NCBI GenBank assembly: GCA_019119305.1
Contig: DWXH01000040.1
Location: 1-64,000, forward strand
DNA length: 64,000 bases
Reading direction: 5' to 3'
DNA from: Candidatus Alistipes merdigallinarum
Lineage (GTDB): Bacteria; Bacteroidota; Bacteroidia; Bacteroidales; Rikenellaceae
Part shown: positions 18,521 to 29,021 of the stretch, piece by piece
Position numbering within the stretch: the first letter of the stretch is position 1
How the letters are laid out: each line of letters starts with the position of its first letter
Made by a program: the position numbers and the translations under genes
The notes under the pieces: model-generated
Database searches by the model: none
What the model was told of the DNA's origin: nothing
The model's input: the letters and a program-made list of their open reading frames with translations, nothing else

Positions 18521-18564
18521 AGAGGGCATCTTTCGGAAATTTCACCGAAAGATGCCCTCTTTTT
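18511..18564. terminator. strong bidirectional terminator
   Basis: A perfect 16-pair stem, AGAGGGCATCTTTCGG (18521-18536) with CCGAAAGATGCCCTCT (18545-18560), carries an eight-base loop. It is flanked by A7 on the left (a U-run on the minus strand) and T5 on the right. It ends the minus-strand clostripain gene. Confidence 0.92.
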
Positions 18565-18592
18565 ACCCGGACACCTCGTTCCTAATCGGAAA

Positions 18593-19813
18593 TCAATACG
18601 AAATACCCAATATCTTGGCCCAAGAAGTCTCCAAATAAGCCGGCTGCAACAACTCCAGACCCGCTGCGTCTCGTGGAATGTAGGTCGACAATCCGCAATC
18701 CGTATTCACTTTGATGAGGTGACTCGACGACCCGGAATAAGCACTATATACATAGGGAGTGGAATCATGATAACGTACCGTCCGCCCCAACTGTCCGACA
18801 AAGGCGGCCAAAAGCGCCGAATCGCCTTGCATCTGTGAATAATAATCCTCCAAATCAAAAAAGACATGAGCCGACATATTTTCCAAATACTGTACCCGAC
18901 CGGGGTCGACTGCCGCAGGGTCGGCCGTAGCATAAAAAGCCTTTGCAGCCGCCGCCAGTGCATCCATCTGATCCATCTGCACAAGCGAAATCATCGCATA
19001 GTCCAAATTGGACTGTTCGTGAAAATTCATAAAAAGCCGGCAAAATTGTTCGAGCTGCGGGGTCTCGGCAAACAACACAGGCAGTACCTCATTATAGGGT
19101 ATCCCTTCCGCCAGGAGCTCGGATGCCGACGCGAGCACATACTTCGTAGCATGTCGCAACTCATACAAAGTCTCGACATTACTCATAAAACAGGCATCGA
19201 ATATCAAAAATTCCAGATCCTGGTTTTTAGGCAATGCGGCCGCCAAATCGGATATATCCATAAAATCACTCCCGTCCTGACCGAACCATTTGGTCATCAA
19301 CGCATCCGGATCACGAGACCATATTCCCTCTCCGACTATTTCCGAGCCATATGCCCCGACAGAACCCCGCGACGCACTTTTCAACAACACATTTGCAGGG
19401 ACCCACCCCGAAGCGTGCGACCACAACACCATACCATAAGAATCTGAAGGGAACAGTTGTTGTACCCGAGCCCATTTTTGCGCAAAAATTTCGACGGATG
19501 CGGAATTCTCCTCATCATATTGCTCTACGACCCGGATTGTATCACCTGTCACCTGCAACAACTGAGGATCACGTCCCCGAATGTCGGCATAAACGATCAA
19601 TTGCGATTCCGGATCAACCTGAGCCATACCCGTTTTCATTTTATCCAAATCCCGTTGCGCGTAGCTGCTCAAATTATTATCGGCTGCCATATAGACAAAA
19701 ATCGTCCGTTTCCCATAGACAACAGGAGTTTGAAAATCTGTTTTTTTACATCCTACAAAACACAGGACGATCAGAAAACAGACACTGTATATATATGCTT
19801 TGATATTTTTCAT
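18593..19813 (-). CDS. clostripain-family (C11) peptidase lipoprotein
   Basis: This 406-residue protein is a C11 cysteine peptidase anchored as a lipoprotein. The lipobox ends at Cys22 (CFVGC). The catalytic histidine (His133 in LWSHASGW) and cysteine (Cys208 in FDACFMS) are in the usual places after a first strand reading TIFVYMAADNNL. C11 enzymes cut after basic residues and often mature themselves. Here the enzyme would sit at the cell envelope. It is the last gene of a LemA-TPM-C11 series, with 15 bases between it and the TPM gene, and a strong terminator follows. Confidence 0.92.
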   Translation of the reverse strand: MKNIKAYIYSVCFLIVLCFVGCKKTDFQTPVVYGKRTIFVYMAADNNLSSYAQRDLDKMKTGMAQVDPESQLIVYADIRGRDPQLLQVTGDTIRVVEQYDEENSASVEIFAQKWARVQQLFPSDSYGMVLWSHASGWVPANVLLKSASRGSVGAYGSEIVGEGIWSRDPDALMTKWFGQDGSDFMDISDLAAALPKNQDLEFLIFDACFMSNVETLYELRHATKYVLASASELLAEGIPYNEVLPVLFAETPQLEQFCRLFMNFHEQSNLDYAMISLVQMDQMDALAAAAKAFYATADPAAVDPGRVQYLENMSAHVFFDLEDYYSQMQGDSALLAAFVGQLGRTVRYHDSTPYVYSAYSGSSSHLIKVNTDCGLSTYIPRDAAGLELLQPAYLETSWAKILGISY

Positions 19814-19828
19814 CTCCTCATCCTATTA

Positions 19829-20590
19829 CTACCACGAACGACCGGCTCCGCCACCTCCCGATGAGCCACCGCCGAATCCACCGAATCCGCCGAAAGAGCC
19901 TCCACCAGAGCCTCCCCTAAAAATCATCGGAGGCACCCATCCACCACCGCTATGACCGTCATTACCACCTCTTCGTCTCCCGGACGAAAAAAACAACATC
20001 ATAAAGAGCAGCACAATAAACGCAATCAGGGCCCCGGCTCCAGGGCCTTTGGCCCCATTATACTCCTCGGCCGTAAATTCGCCCCGGGTCAGTTGCATCA
20101 ACACATCCACGGAACGATCCAACCCCGTATAGATATCCCCCTTACGAAAAGCAGGAATCATCTCCACATCGAGTATCCGACCTGCCGTAATATCGGGTAC
20201 CACTCCTTCAAGCCCGTACCCCACAGAAATAAAAGCCTCGCCCCGGGAATCGGCCGTCGATGGCTTTACCAGAATCAGAATTCCGTTGTCTTTTCCCTTA
20301 CGGCCTACACCCCACTGTTCATGCAGTCGTTGCGCATAGTCAGCCGGAGCATATCCTTCCAGATCGGTTACTGTAACCACCGCGATCTGTGTCGAAGTCT
20401 CCCGATCGAAATTTTCCAGTTTTTGTTCCAACGCCTGCCGTTGGCCATCATCGAGCAATCCGGCAAAGTCATTGACCAAACGGGGTGGAGACATCGGCTC
20501 GGGCAGAGACCAAGCCCCGAACGGCAAGCACAGTATCGTCCACAAGAAACATAAACTCAACCAAAATTTACGCAACCCGAATCCAGCCAT
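19829..20590 (-). CDS. TPM-domain (YgcG-like) membrane protein
   Basis: This 253-residue protein has a signal peptide and a TPM domain (about residues 30-155, beginning VNDFAGLLDDGQRQALEQKL). One transmembrane helix (IAFIVLLFMMLFF, about 187-200) and a glycine/serine/phenylalanine-rich tail ending GGGGAGRSW follow. TPM domains occur in photosystem II repair proteins and envelope proteins, some with phosphatase activity. The ATG at 20590 is preceded by AAGGGG at good spacing; a GTG at 20599 is the alternative. It is paired with a LemA gene 12 bases upstream, a very common combination. Confidence 0.9.
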   Translation of the reverse strand: MAGFGLRKFWLSLCFLWTILCLPFGAWSLPEPMSPPRLVNDFAGLLDDGQRQALEQKLENFDRETSTQIAVVTVTDLEGYAPADYAQRLHEQWGVGRKGKDNGILILVKPSTADSRGEAFISVGYGLEGVVPDITAGRILDVEMIPAFRKGDIYTGLDRSVDVLMQLTRGEFTAEEYNGAKGPGAGALIAFIVLLFMMLFFSSGRRRGGNDGHSGGGWVPPMIFRGGSGGGSFGGFGGFGGGSSGGGGAGRSW

Positions 20591-20602
20591 AGCCGACACC
20601 CC

Positions 20603-21190
20603 TTAAAACTCGACTTTGGGAGCTGTCTCTGCCCCTTGTTGTGCCTCAAAATAGTTCACCGGGTCAAATCCGTACAGACCCGACAAAATATTTCTCGGGA
20701 ACATTTTTATGTAGGTATTGAACTGCCGGGCCGTTTCGTTGAACTTACGGCGCTCAACCGAAATCCGGTTTTCGGTCCCTTCGAGCTGGGTTTGCAGATC
20801 CAAAAAATTCTGGTTCGCCTTCAAATCGGGATAGTTCTCCGAGATCGCCATCAACCGGCTCAATGCAGAAGAGAGCTCGCCCTGTGCCCGATCGAACTGA
20901 GCCATCGCTTGGGCATCATTTATATCGATACGTGTCTGACTCGCCTGTGCCCGAGCTTCGGTCACCTGATCCAACGTACTCTTTTCATGTTCCGCATACC
21001 CTTTGACCGTACTCACAAGATTCGGAATAAGGTCCGCACGACGCTGATATTGGTTTTCAATCTGGCTCGATTGCGCCTGAACCTCTTCGTTCAAACGGAC
21101 CATCTCGTTATAACTCCCTTTCATCCACGAATAGGTTCCCCATACGACAATCACTACGACTGCCAAAATAATCCATCCTTTGCGTTTCAT
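20603..21190 (-). CDS. LemA family protein
   Basis: This 195-residue LemA protein has one N-terminal membrane helix (residues 5-20, WIILAVVVIVVWGTY) and a long antiparallel helical bundle. It contains the family sequence NQYQRRADLIPNLVSTVKGYAEHEKSTLDQVTEARA and ends with a region containing MFPRNILSGLYGFDPVNYFE. The biochemical role of LemA is not settled. It is coupled to the TPM gene and then a C11 peptidase, which suggests an envelope-associated complex. Confidence 0.95.
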   Translation of the reverse strand: MKRKGWIILAVVVIVVWGTYSWMKGSYNEMVRLNEEVQAQSSQIENQYQRRADLIPNLVSTVKGYAEHEKSTLDQVTEARAQASQTRIDINDAQAMAQFDRAQGELSSALSRLMAISENYPDLKANQNFLDLQTQLEGTENRISVERRKFNETARQFNTYIKMFPRNILSGLYGFDPVNYFEAQQGAETAPKVEF

Positions 21191-21236
21191 ATATTCAATT
21201 TGTATTAATCCGATTCAAACCCCGCCTTATAAATCG

Positions 21237-22016
21237 CTATTCCGTTTTTATCACAGTCGGGGCCACACGTTTCTTCAATGGAATTCCATTGAATTCCCAT
21301 CCGGTACTCCGTTTTTCGGGCTCTTTGTCCGGACGCTTCCAGTATATACGGCTAAAATCGAAATAGTATCCTTTCACCCCTTTCTGTTTCTCTAAAAGGG
21401 GAAGATAGGCTACACTCCGGCTAATGATCTGCTCCTTTTTACAACGGATGTTCGCACTAGCCAGAAAATCATTCACATGCGAAAAATAGATGATATGCCA
21501 GGGAGATTTCTCCGACAGACCCGTTCCCGAAGAGCGGATCGCATCAAGAATCCCCTCCAAACGGTAATAGTTGACCCGTTCATTGATCGTATCGCCGATC
21601 GAACCGTAGGCATACACCAAAAAGTTGACCAACGAAGGGTCAAACGGCTCTCGCTCCATGGCCTCCTCGCCCAATCGAATGATCTCTCGGAAATCGGCTT
21701 CACCCAAAGAATCTGACTCGAGAATCATCAAAATCTTATCATGAGCCAATGGCGTCTCAAATGGCTTGTACTCCGGTTGCCATACGAAACCATAATACAA
21801 ATGGCGGTAATCCTCAAGCGTCAACGTAGTGTCACCCTGCCAATAGCGGTAATAAAGATCCGGGTAATAATAAGGAGAGGAAGTATCGAGAATCTCTATC
21901 CGTATAAGGTCGTTATCCGGAGCACGGAACCCCTCCTCTTCCTGTGCAAACAGCCGGACCCCGGCAAACAGAACGAAAAAAAACAGCACGATCTTCCGCA
22001 TCAAACTTTTTATCAT
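21237..22016 (-). CDS. DUF4919 secreted protein
   Basis: This 259-residue protein has a signal peptide (MIKSLMRKIVLFFFVLFAGVRLFA) and a DUF4919 domain, known only from Bacteroidetes and without assigned function. The mature chain has a tyrosine-rich beginning (SSPYYYPDLYYRYWQGD), a helical middle resembling a TPR hairpin (REIIRLGEEAMEREPFDPSLVNFLVYAYGSIGD) and a conserved end around GWEFNGIPLKKR. I used the ATG at 22016; the one at 22001 is also possible. It lies 46 bases upstream of lemA and 71 bases after dapA, on the same strand. Confidence 0.8.
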   Translation of the reverse strand: MIKSLMRKIVLFFFVLFAGVRLFAQEEEGFRAPDNDLIRIEILDTSSPYYYPDLYYRYWQGDTTLTLEDYRHLYYGFVWQPEYKPFETPLAHDKILMILESDSLGEADFREIIRLGEEAMEREPFDPSLVNFLVYAYGSIGDTINERVNYYRLEGILDAIRSSGTGLSEKSPWHIIYFSHVNDFLASANIRCKKEQIISRSVAYLPLLEKQKGVKGYYFDFSRIYWKRPDKEPEKRSTGWEFNGIPLKKRVAPTVIKTE

Positions 22017-22087
22017 CGTTTTTCGGTTTATAACATCCACTCTTAAAACGGTGAAATTACACAAATATTTGATGCGAAAAAGTATTT

Positions 22088-22975
22088 TTACTGCAAATCA
22101 TTCGATTTCAGCAACGTTCCTATTTTGCAACAAAGATTTTCGCTAACCGGCACAAGCGGCAGGCGCAGACGGTTTTTCATCAGTCCGCAACATGCAAGGG
22201 CCGCTTTAACTCCGGAGGGATTCCCTTCTGCAAACAACGCATCGACCGTCTCCATCATCGAAAGATGCAACGGGGCAGCTTCGGCAAAACGTCCTTCGAG
22301 TGCCAGATGGACCATTTTACAGAATTTTTCAGGAAATACATTGGCCGCTACCGAAATAACTCCAGAACCGCCCAACGCAACCATCGGCAGGGTCAAATTG
22401 TCATCACCCGACACCACAGCAAAATCTGCCGGACAACCTTTCAACACATAAGCTGCCTGAGAAAGCGAACCGCTGGCCTCCTTGACCGCTATAATATTCG
22501 GGAAATCGTGAGCCAACCGAAGCACGGTCGAGGGCAACATATTCACCCCGGTCCGGCCCGGAACGTTATACAACACGACACCACACGGCGCTGCCTCAGC
22601 TATGGCTTTATAATGCTGATAAATACCCTCTTGCGAAGGTTTATTGTAATAAGGCGTTACTGAAAGCACCGCATCGATTTCACTGAAATCGCCCGTGCGG
22701 AGATATGATACGACATCGGCCGTACAATTTCCGCCCGCTCCGAGAACGATCGGGAGGCGCCCGCCGTTAACCTCTTTCACGCAACGGATGACAGCCTGAC
22801 GCTCCTCAAGCGAAAGCGTCGGCGTTTCGGCCGTCGTCCCGAGCACGACCAGATAGTCTGCCCCTCCGGCAATTACATGCTCAACCAAATGCGTCAATGC
22901 GGTATAATCGACCGCACCGTCCTCTGTAAAAGGAGTTACCAAGGCAACTCCTACACCTTTCATGTTAGGTTTCAT
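22088..22975 (-). CDS. dapA: 4-hydroxy-tetrahydrodipicolinate synthase
   Basis: DapA condenses pyruvate with aspartate semialdehyde, the first step towards diaminopimelate and lysine. The 295-residue barrel has the Schiff-base lysine (Lys165 in IIAVKEASGS), the proton-relay tyrosine (Tyr136 in VVLYNVPGRTG) and the GTTAETPTL loop. It follows ligA by 36 bases. The second enzyme of the path, dapB, is at 47878-48597 in a different operon. Confidence 0.97.
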   Translation of the reverse strand: MKPNMKGVGVALVTPFTEDGAVDYTALTHLVEHVIAGGADYLVVLGTTAETPTLSLEERQAVIRCVKEVNGGRLPIVLGAGGNCTADVVSYLRTGDFSEIDAVLSVTPYYNKPSQEGIYQHYKAIAEAAPCGVVLYNVPGRTGVNMLPSTVLRLAHDFPNIIAVKEASGSLSQAAYVLKGCPADFAVVSGDDNLTLPMVALGGSGVISVAANVFPEKFCKMVHLALEGRFAEAAPLHLSMMETVDALFAEGNPSGVKAALACCGLMKNRLRLPLVPVSENLCCKIGTLLKSNDLQ

Positions 22976-23011
22976 CTCAAAATGTTAATTTCCGCACAAA
23001 AATAACATTTT

Positions 23012-25159
<2,148 letters not shown>

Positions 25160-25262
25160 CTAAACAGAGACAAAGCTAACAAAAGAAACTCAAGATTCCG
25201 AACAAAGACCGGACACGGACCGAAGCTCTGACAAAATATTTTCGTTTTCGTGACTTCTTCTG

Positions 25263-25291
25263 TTTGGATTGCTAAATTTTATTTATACTTG
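25263..25291 (+). promoter_or_regulatory. promoter of small acidic protein gene
   Basis: TTTG (25263-25266), a 17-base spacer and TATACTTG (25284-25291), which has one mismatch to TAnnTTTG. The start codon follows 20 bases later, with GGGGAAG in front of it. Confidence 0.5.
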
Positions 25292-25311
25292 CAGAAAATT
25301 TTGGGGAAGCA

Positions 25312-25635
25312 ATGACTAACTCAGCAGACAAAAAACAGAAAAAACGGGTTGTGGTCAGTTACAAAAATCTGAGCGCAGAACTTCGTGAAGAGGTGAAGAA
25401 GAAGTATCCTAACGGATATACCGACAACATGATCCGCATCGACAAAGGACCCGGAGACTTTTTTTATGCAATCGTTTTAGAGACCGAAGACACCTCCTAT
25501 CTGATCAAAGTGGACGTCAAAGTGGACGACCGTGAAATCGACGACGACAAGGACTTTTTCGGCGACGAGGACGAAATCAAAGAAAACGACGAAATGATGG
25601 AAGCCGAAATGGAAGAGATGGAAGATCCGGACTAA
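25312..25635 (+). CDS. small acidic conserved Bacteroidetes protein
   Basis: This 107-residue cytosolic protein has a basic start (KKQKKRVVVSYKNL), a compact domain (about residues 12-70, with REEVKKKYPNGYTDNMIRIDKGPGDFFYAI) and a strongly acidic tail (residues 75-107) of mostly Asp and Glu. I believe related short proteins are widespread in Bacteroidetes, but no function is known to me. A good ribosome-binding sequence (TTGGGGAAGCA) and a promoter-like pair support it as a real single-gene unit. It stands divergent to ligA and convergent to the phosphofructokinase gene. Confidence 0.85.
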   Translation: MTNSADKKQKKRVVVSYKNLSAELREEVKKKYPNGYTDNMIRIDKGPGDFFYAIVLETEDTSYLIKVDVKVDDREIDDDKDFFGDEDEIKENDEMMEAEMEEMEDPD

Positions 25636-25686
25636 ACCCTTCGGATTTTCGGCAAACCCAATATCCAACTCAAAATAGAACAAAAG

Positions 25687-25720
25687 AGAGGAGCATTTCC
25701 ATGCTCCTCTTCTTATTTTC
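25687..25720. terminator. bidirectional terminator before phosphofructokinase gene
   Basis: AGAGGAGCAT (25687-25696) pairs with ATGCTCCTCT (25701-25710) around TTCC. TCTTATTTTC follows on the plus strand and CTTTTG on the minus strand. It lies between the convergent acidic-protein and phosphofructokinase genes. Confidence 0.85.
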
Positions 25721-25742
25721 TTTTCCTCTCTGGAAACCGGAA

Positions 25743-26978
25743 TTATTTGTCCCACTCCAGAATTTTATAGAAGTCGTAAGCCTCCGGATTGGCCACATAT
25801 TTCTTGGCTGCCTCATAATCGGCCGGAGTCAGATAGTTCAAGATGTTTTTGATCACCATCGTGAACTTGTCCGAATTGATATCGACCAAACGCGGCGGAA
25901 TCTTGCCGGTTTCAGGATCCTGAAGATCTTTCAGGTACAACGGAGAGATTTCACCTGCCGGGTTGGCATAAACCATACAGCCGGTCTTACCCTCGCTGAA
26001 AAGCTTATAGGTTCCCATTCCGAGCAACGAACAGTAAACCAAATCGTAAGCAACCGGAGTCTGGCAACGCACCTCGTACCCGATCTCTACCGGACGCGAT
26101 TTAACCTTAATCTTCAATTCGGACAGCTTCTTCTCGAGCATCTCATTGAAGATATGAGCCTTGGACACCTTGCCCAATTCCGGATGTCCGTGATCGTCAT
26201 ACGAGAAATGAATACCCGATTTCTTGATCTCCTCATCACTCAACGAGTGGAATACACCTTCCGAGATCATCGCTGCACCGTAATCGATACCCATGATTTT
26301 CCGTTTGATGATCGAAGAAACCACAAGGTTTACGATCTTCTCTACGGTAATTTCCGTCTTGTTGAACATTTCGGGAATTACGATCATCGGATAGTGGCAA
26401 GCGGTTCCGATACCGAAAGCCAGGTGCCCGGCAGAACGGCCCATCGCTGCTACGACAAACCAGTTTCCGCTGGTACGAGCGTCCGTATATACGGTACGTC
26501 CGATAATCGAACCCATATCCTTAGCCGACTGATAACCGAAAGTAGGTGATCCGGCAGGCAGTGGAAGGTCGTTGTCGATCGTCTTGGGAACGTGGATATT
26601 GGCGATCGGATAGTGTTTAGCCGCCAGGAATTTGGCAATCCGGTTGGCCGTAGAAGCCGTATCGTCGCCTCCGACAGTCACCAACAGTTTGATGTTGTTT
26701 TTGGTGAACAGTTCCAGATTGAAATCCTCTTCGAAATTCTTGTCCGAAGGTTTGAAACGGCTCATCGTCAGGAACGATCCGCCACGATTGAAAATATCGT
26801 CAGCCAACAGGAAATCGATCTCCGTAATACGCGGCGTTTTCGTAAACAATGCGGAGTACCCGCAGTGCAAACCGAGCACCCGATATCCGTGTTTCAAAAA
26901 AGTTTTAGCCACGCTACCCACCACCGTATTCATTCCGGGAGCGGGGCCGCCTCCTGTCAAAATTGCAATAGCATCCAT
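25743..26978 (-). CDS. 6-phosphofructokinase, probably PPi-dependent
   Basis: This 411-residue enzyme phosphorylates fructose 6-phosphate. Family motifs are TGGGPAPGMN near the N-terminus, GGDDT (residues 103-107) and PKTIDND (131-137). ATP-dependent enzymes have Gly after the GGD aspartate and PGTIDND. Asp106 and Lys132 here are the residues that mark pyrophosphate use, so the reaction may be reversible and serve both glycolysis and gluconeogenesis. The gene has its own promoter at 27053-27086 and ends at a terminator. Confidence 0.92.
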   Translation of the reverse strand: MDAIAILTGGGPAPGMNTVVGSVAKTFLKHGYRVLGLHCGYSALFTKTPRITEIDFLLADDIFNRGGSFLTMSRFKPSDKNFEEDFNLELFTKNNIKLLVTVGGDDTASTANRIAKFLAAKHYPIANIHVPKTIDNDLPLPAGSPTFGYQSAKDMGSIIGRTVYTDARTSGNWFVVAAMGRSAGHLAFGIGTACHYPMIVIPEMFNKTEITVEKIVNLVVSSIIKRKIMGIDYGAAMISEGVFHSLSDEEIKKSGIHFSYDDHGHPELGKVSKAHIFNEMLEKKLSELKIKVKSRPVEIGYEVRCQTPVAYDLVYCSLLGMGTYKLFSEGKTGCMVYANPAGEISPLYLKDLQDPETGKIPPRLVDINSDKFTMVIKNILNYLTPADYEAAKKYVANPEAYDFYKILEWDK

Positions 26979-27052
26979 TTTCGTTTCTTTTAAAAAAGTT
27001 TAAGTTCTCAGTTTTCGGGCCGCAAGGACCTTCATCAAAATTTATTACGACC

Positions 27053-27086
27053 CAAAAATACAATTATTTTTCAATATTTTTAACAA
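27053..27086 (-). promoter_or_regulatory. promoter of phosphofructokinase gene
   Basis: On the minus strand TTG (27086-27084), a 23-base spacer and TATTTTTG (27060-27053). The leader would be about 70 bases. Confidence 0.55.
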
Positions 27087-27094
27087 TCCGGGGC

Positions 27095-28306
27095 TTATTT
27101 CTCACCGCAAATCTCCTTGCCGAGCAGACGTCCGGCCATCGCCTCGGCCAGAGCATCGCATGCCACCAACTTATCCGCAGCGGTACGTCCCTGAATCTCC
27201 ACGGCCGGAGCCACCTGTTCCCAGCCGATCTCATCGGCGAAGACCTTCAGATTTTTCACGCCACCACCATTCCAACTGAAGGTGCCGAACAGGCCGAGCA
27301 ACTTGTTTTTAACCCCCATGTGCAACAATTCGCGTGTCAGGTTCTCCATCAGCGGAAACATCTGAAGATTATAGGCACAACTACCCAAGACGACACCCCG
27401 GTACCGCCAGATATCGTTGATCAGATAGGAGATATGGGTTTTGGAGGCATCGTGTACCCGAATCGATTTCACCCCGTTATCGGCAAGACCTGCAGCAATG
27501 TAGTCGGCCATCCGCGCCGTATTGCCGTACATCGAGGCATAGATCACGACCACACCCGCTTCTGCCTCATAACGGCTCCAACGGTCGTACAGGCCGATCA
27601 CCCGCGACGGATCGCTACGCCATACCAAACCGTGCAGCGGACAAATCGTCCGTACCTGAATCGACGAAAGACGGGCCAGAGCTTTCTGTACCATCGAACT
27701 GTACTTCCCGACAATATTCGAATAGTACCGACGCATCTCCTCTTCGTACATCGCGAAATCGACCTGGTCGTCGTAACGGCCTCCGTCGAGTGCCCCGAAC
27801 ATGCCGAACGCATCGCCCGAGAAGAGCACACCTTCGGTCATATCGTATGAGACCATCGTTTCGGGCCAATGCACCCAAGGGGTGAACACGAATTTCAATT
27901 TATGGTGCCCCAAATCGAGCGTATCGCCATCCTTTACTTCGACGAAGTTGTCGCTGCACCCGAAATAGGCGCTCAACACCTTGAATGTTTTGGCATTTCC
28001 TATGATCTTCACCTCCGGGAACTGACGGATCAGCTCACCGATCTCGCTCGAGTGGTCCAGCTCCATGTGGTGCACGACCAGATAGTCGAGCTTACGACCA
28101 TCCAGCACCTCTTTGATCCAATCCATATAAAAGCCGTCAGTACCCGATTCGACCGTATCCATCAATGCACACTTTTCATCACGAATCAAATACGAATTAT
28201 AGGACACTCCATAAGGAAGCGGCCACATATTTTCGAATAGATTCTTCCGACGATCATTGACACTCTTCCAATAAATGTCATTTCCAATCCGTTGCCTGTT
28301 ATTCAT
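27095..28306 (-). CDS. flavodiiron protein (FprA-type oxygen/NO reductase)
   Basis: This 403-residue flavodiiron protein has an N-terminal metallo-beta-lactamase domain with the di-iron motif HMELDH (from His80) and WVHWPETM, then a flavodoxin domain from about residue 250 (VVIYASMYGNTARMADYIAAGL binds FMN). Such enzymes reduce O2 to water or NO to N2O and protect anaerobes. I chose the ATG at 28306, which has AAGG just before it; an ATG at 28319-28321 would add five residues. It is divergent to the DUF4294 gene, and the two promoters abut. Confidence 0.93.
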   Translation of the reverse strand: MNNRQRIGNDIYWKSVNDRRKNLFENMWPLPYGVSYNSYLIRDEKCALMDTVESGTDGFYMDWIKEVLDGRKLDYLVVHHMELDHSSEIGELIRQFPEVKIIGNAKTFKVLSAYFGCSDNFVEVKDGDTLDLGHHKLKFVFTPWVHWPETMVSYDMTEGVLFSGDAFGMFGALDGGRYDDQVDFAMYEEEMRRYYSNIVGKYSSMVQKALARLSSIQVRTICPLHGLVWRSDPSRVIGLYDRWSRYEAEAGVVVIYASMYGNTARMADYIAAGLADNGVKSIRVHDASKTHISYLINDIWRYRGVVLGSCAYNLQMFPLMENLTRELLHMGVKNKLLGLFGTFSWNGGGVKNLKVFADEIGWEQVAPAVEIQGRTAADKLVACDALAEAMAGRLLGKEICGEK

Positions 28307-28385
28307 AACCTTATTTATCATGATTCAACAACATCCATTCAAACGGCATTCCATACTTTTTCAGTATAAATCTCCGTTTTATTTT

Positions 28386-28401
28386 TAATTTTGCAAAGAT
28401 A
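28386..28401. promoter_or_regulatory. abutting divergent -7 boxes
   Basis: TAATTTTG (28386-28393) faces the DUF4294 gene on the plus strand. CAAAGATA (28394-28401) is TATCTTTG on the minus strand, facing the flavodiiron gene. Both match TAnnTTTG exactly and touch without a gap. The plus box also excludes an in-frame ATG at 28391 as the DUF4294 start. Confidence 0.6.
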
Positions 28402-28423
28402 CGAATTTAATTCGATACCGGTT

Positions 28424-29014
28424 ATGAGCTGTCGTCTCTTGTTGCGGTTAATCCTTATCCTGTTGCCACTATCCGTTGCAGCTCAAACCCGAACGGAGTA
28501 CGGCATCGCCCGGAGGATCGTGCAACAAAACGACACGGTCATCCTGATTCAGATGAAACCCATATTCGTTTTCGGAGGGAAGACTAAGGCAAAGGCCAAC
28601 GCCACCCGCAAGATGTACTCCCGGTTGATATATAACCTCAAACTCGTCTATCCGATCGCACAGGAGGCCAACGCCACGCTCAAGGCCATGGAGCGCCGCA
28701 TGGCGGAAATGTCCACGGAAAAGGAGAAACAGGAGTTCGTAAAAGGCATGGAACGGGCGCTGAAAAGGCAATATACCCCCGTTCTGAAAAACATGACCCT
28801 CTCACAGGGCAAGCTGTTGATCAAGCTGATCGACCGCGAAACCGAACATACTTCGTACGATCTGGTCAAACAGCTCAGGGGCGGATTCCGGGCCTTCTTC
28901 TGGCAAGGGATTGCCAAAATTTTCGGAGCCAACCTCAAAGACACCTACGACGAATTCGGCGAAGACCAAATCATCGAAGACCTGATCATGCTCTACGAAG
29001 CCGGGCTGCTTTGA
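28424..29014 (+). CDS. DUF4294 secreted protein
   Basis: This 196-residue protein has a signal peptide (MSCRLLLRLILILLPLSVAAQ) and a DUF4294 domain, restricted to Bacteroidetes and of unknown function. The body is basic and helical, with the segment MYSRLIYNLKLVYPIAQEAN followed by a helix rich in Met, Arg and Lys, and LSQGKLLIKLIDRETEHTSYDL. The start at 28424 follows the -7 box by 30 bases. Its stop lies only seven bases from that of the convergent deaminase gene, with no terminator between. Confidence 0.85.
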   Translation: MSCRLLLRLILILLPLSVAAQTRTEYGIARRIVQQNDTVILIQMKPIFVFGGKTKAKANATRKMYSRLIYNLKLVYPIAQEANATLKAMERRMAEMSTEKEKQEFVKGMERALKRQYTPVLKNMTLSQGKLLIKLIDRETEHTSYDLVKQLRGGFRAFFWQGIAKIFGANLKDTYDEFGEDQIIEDLIMLYEAGLL

Positions 29015-29021
29015 CCGTCCG

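Noticed and set aside
18055-18585. A 176-codon frame on the plus strand
   Set aside because: It is Lys/Phe/Asn-rich low-complexity translation of an AT-rich control region and runs through a strong terminator hairpin.
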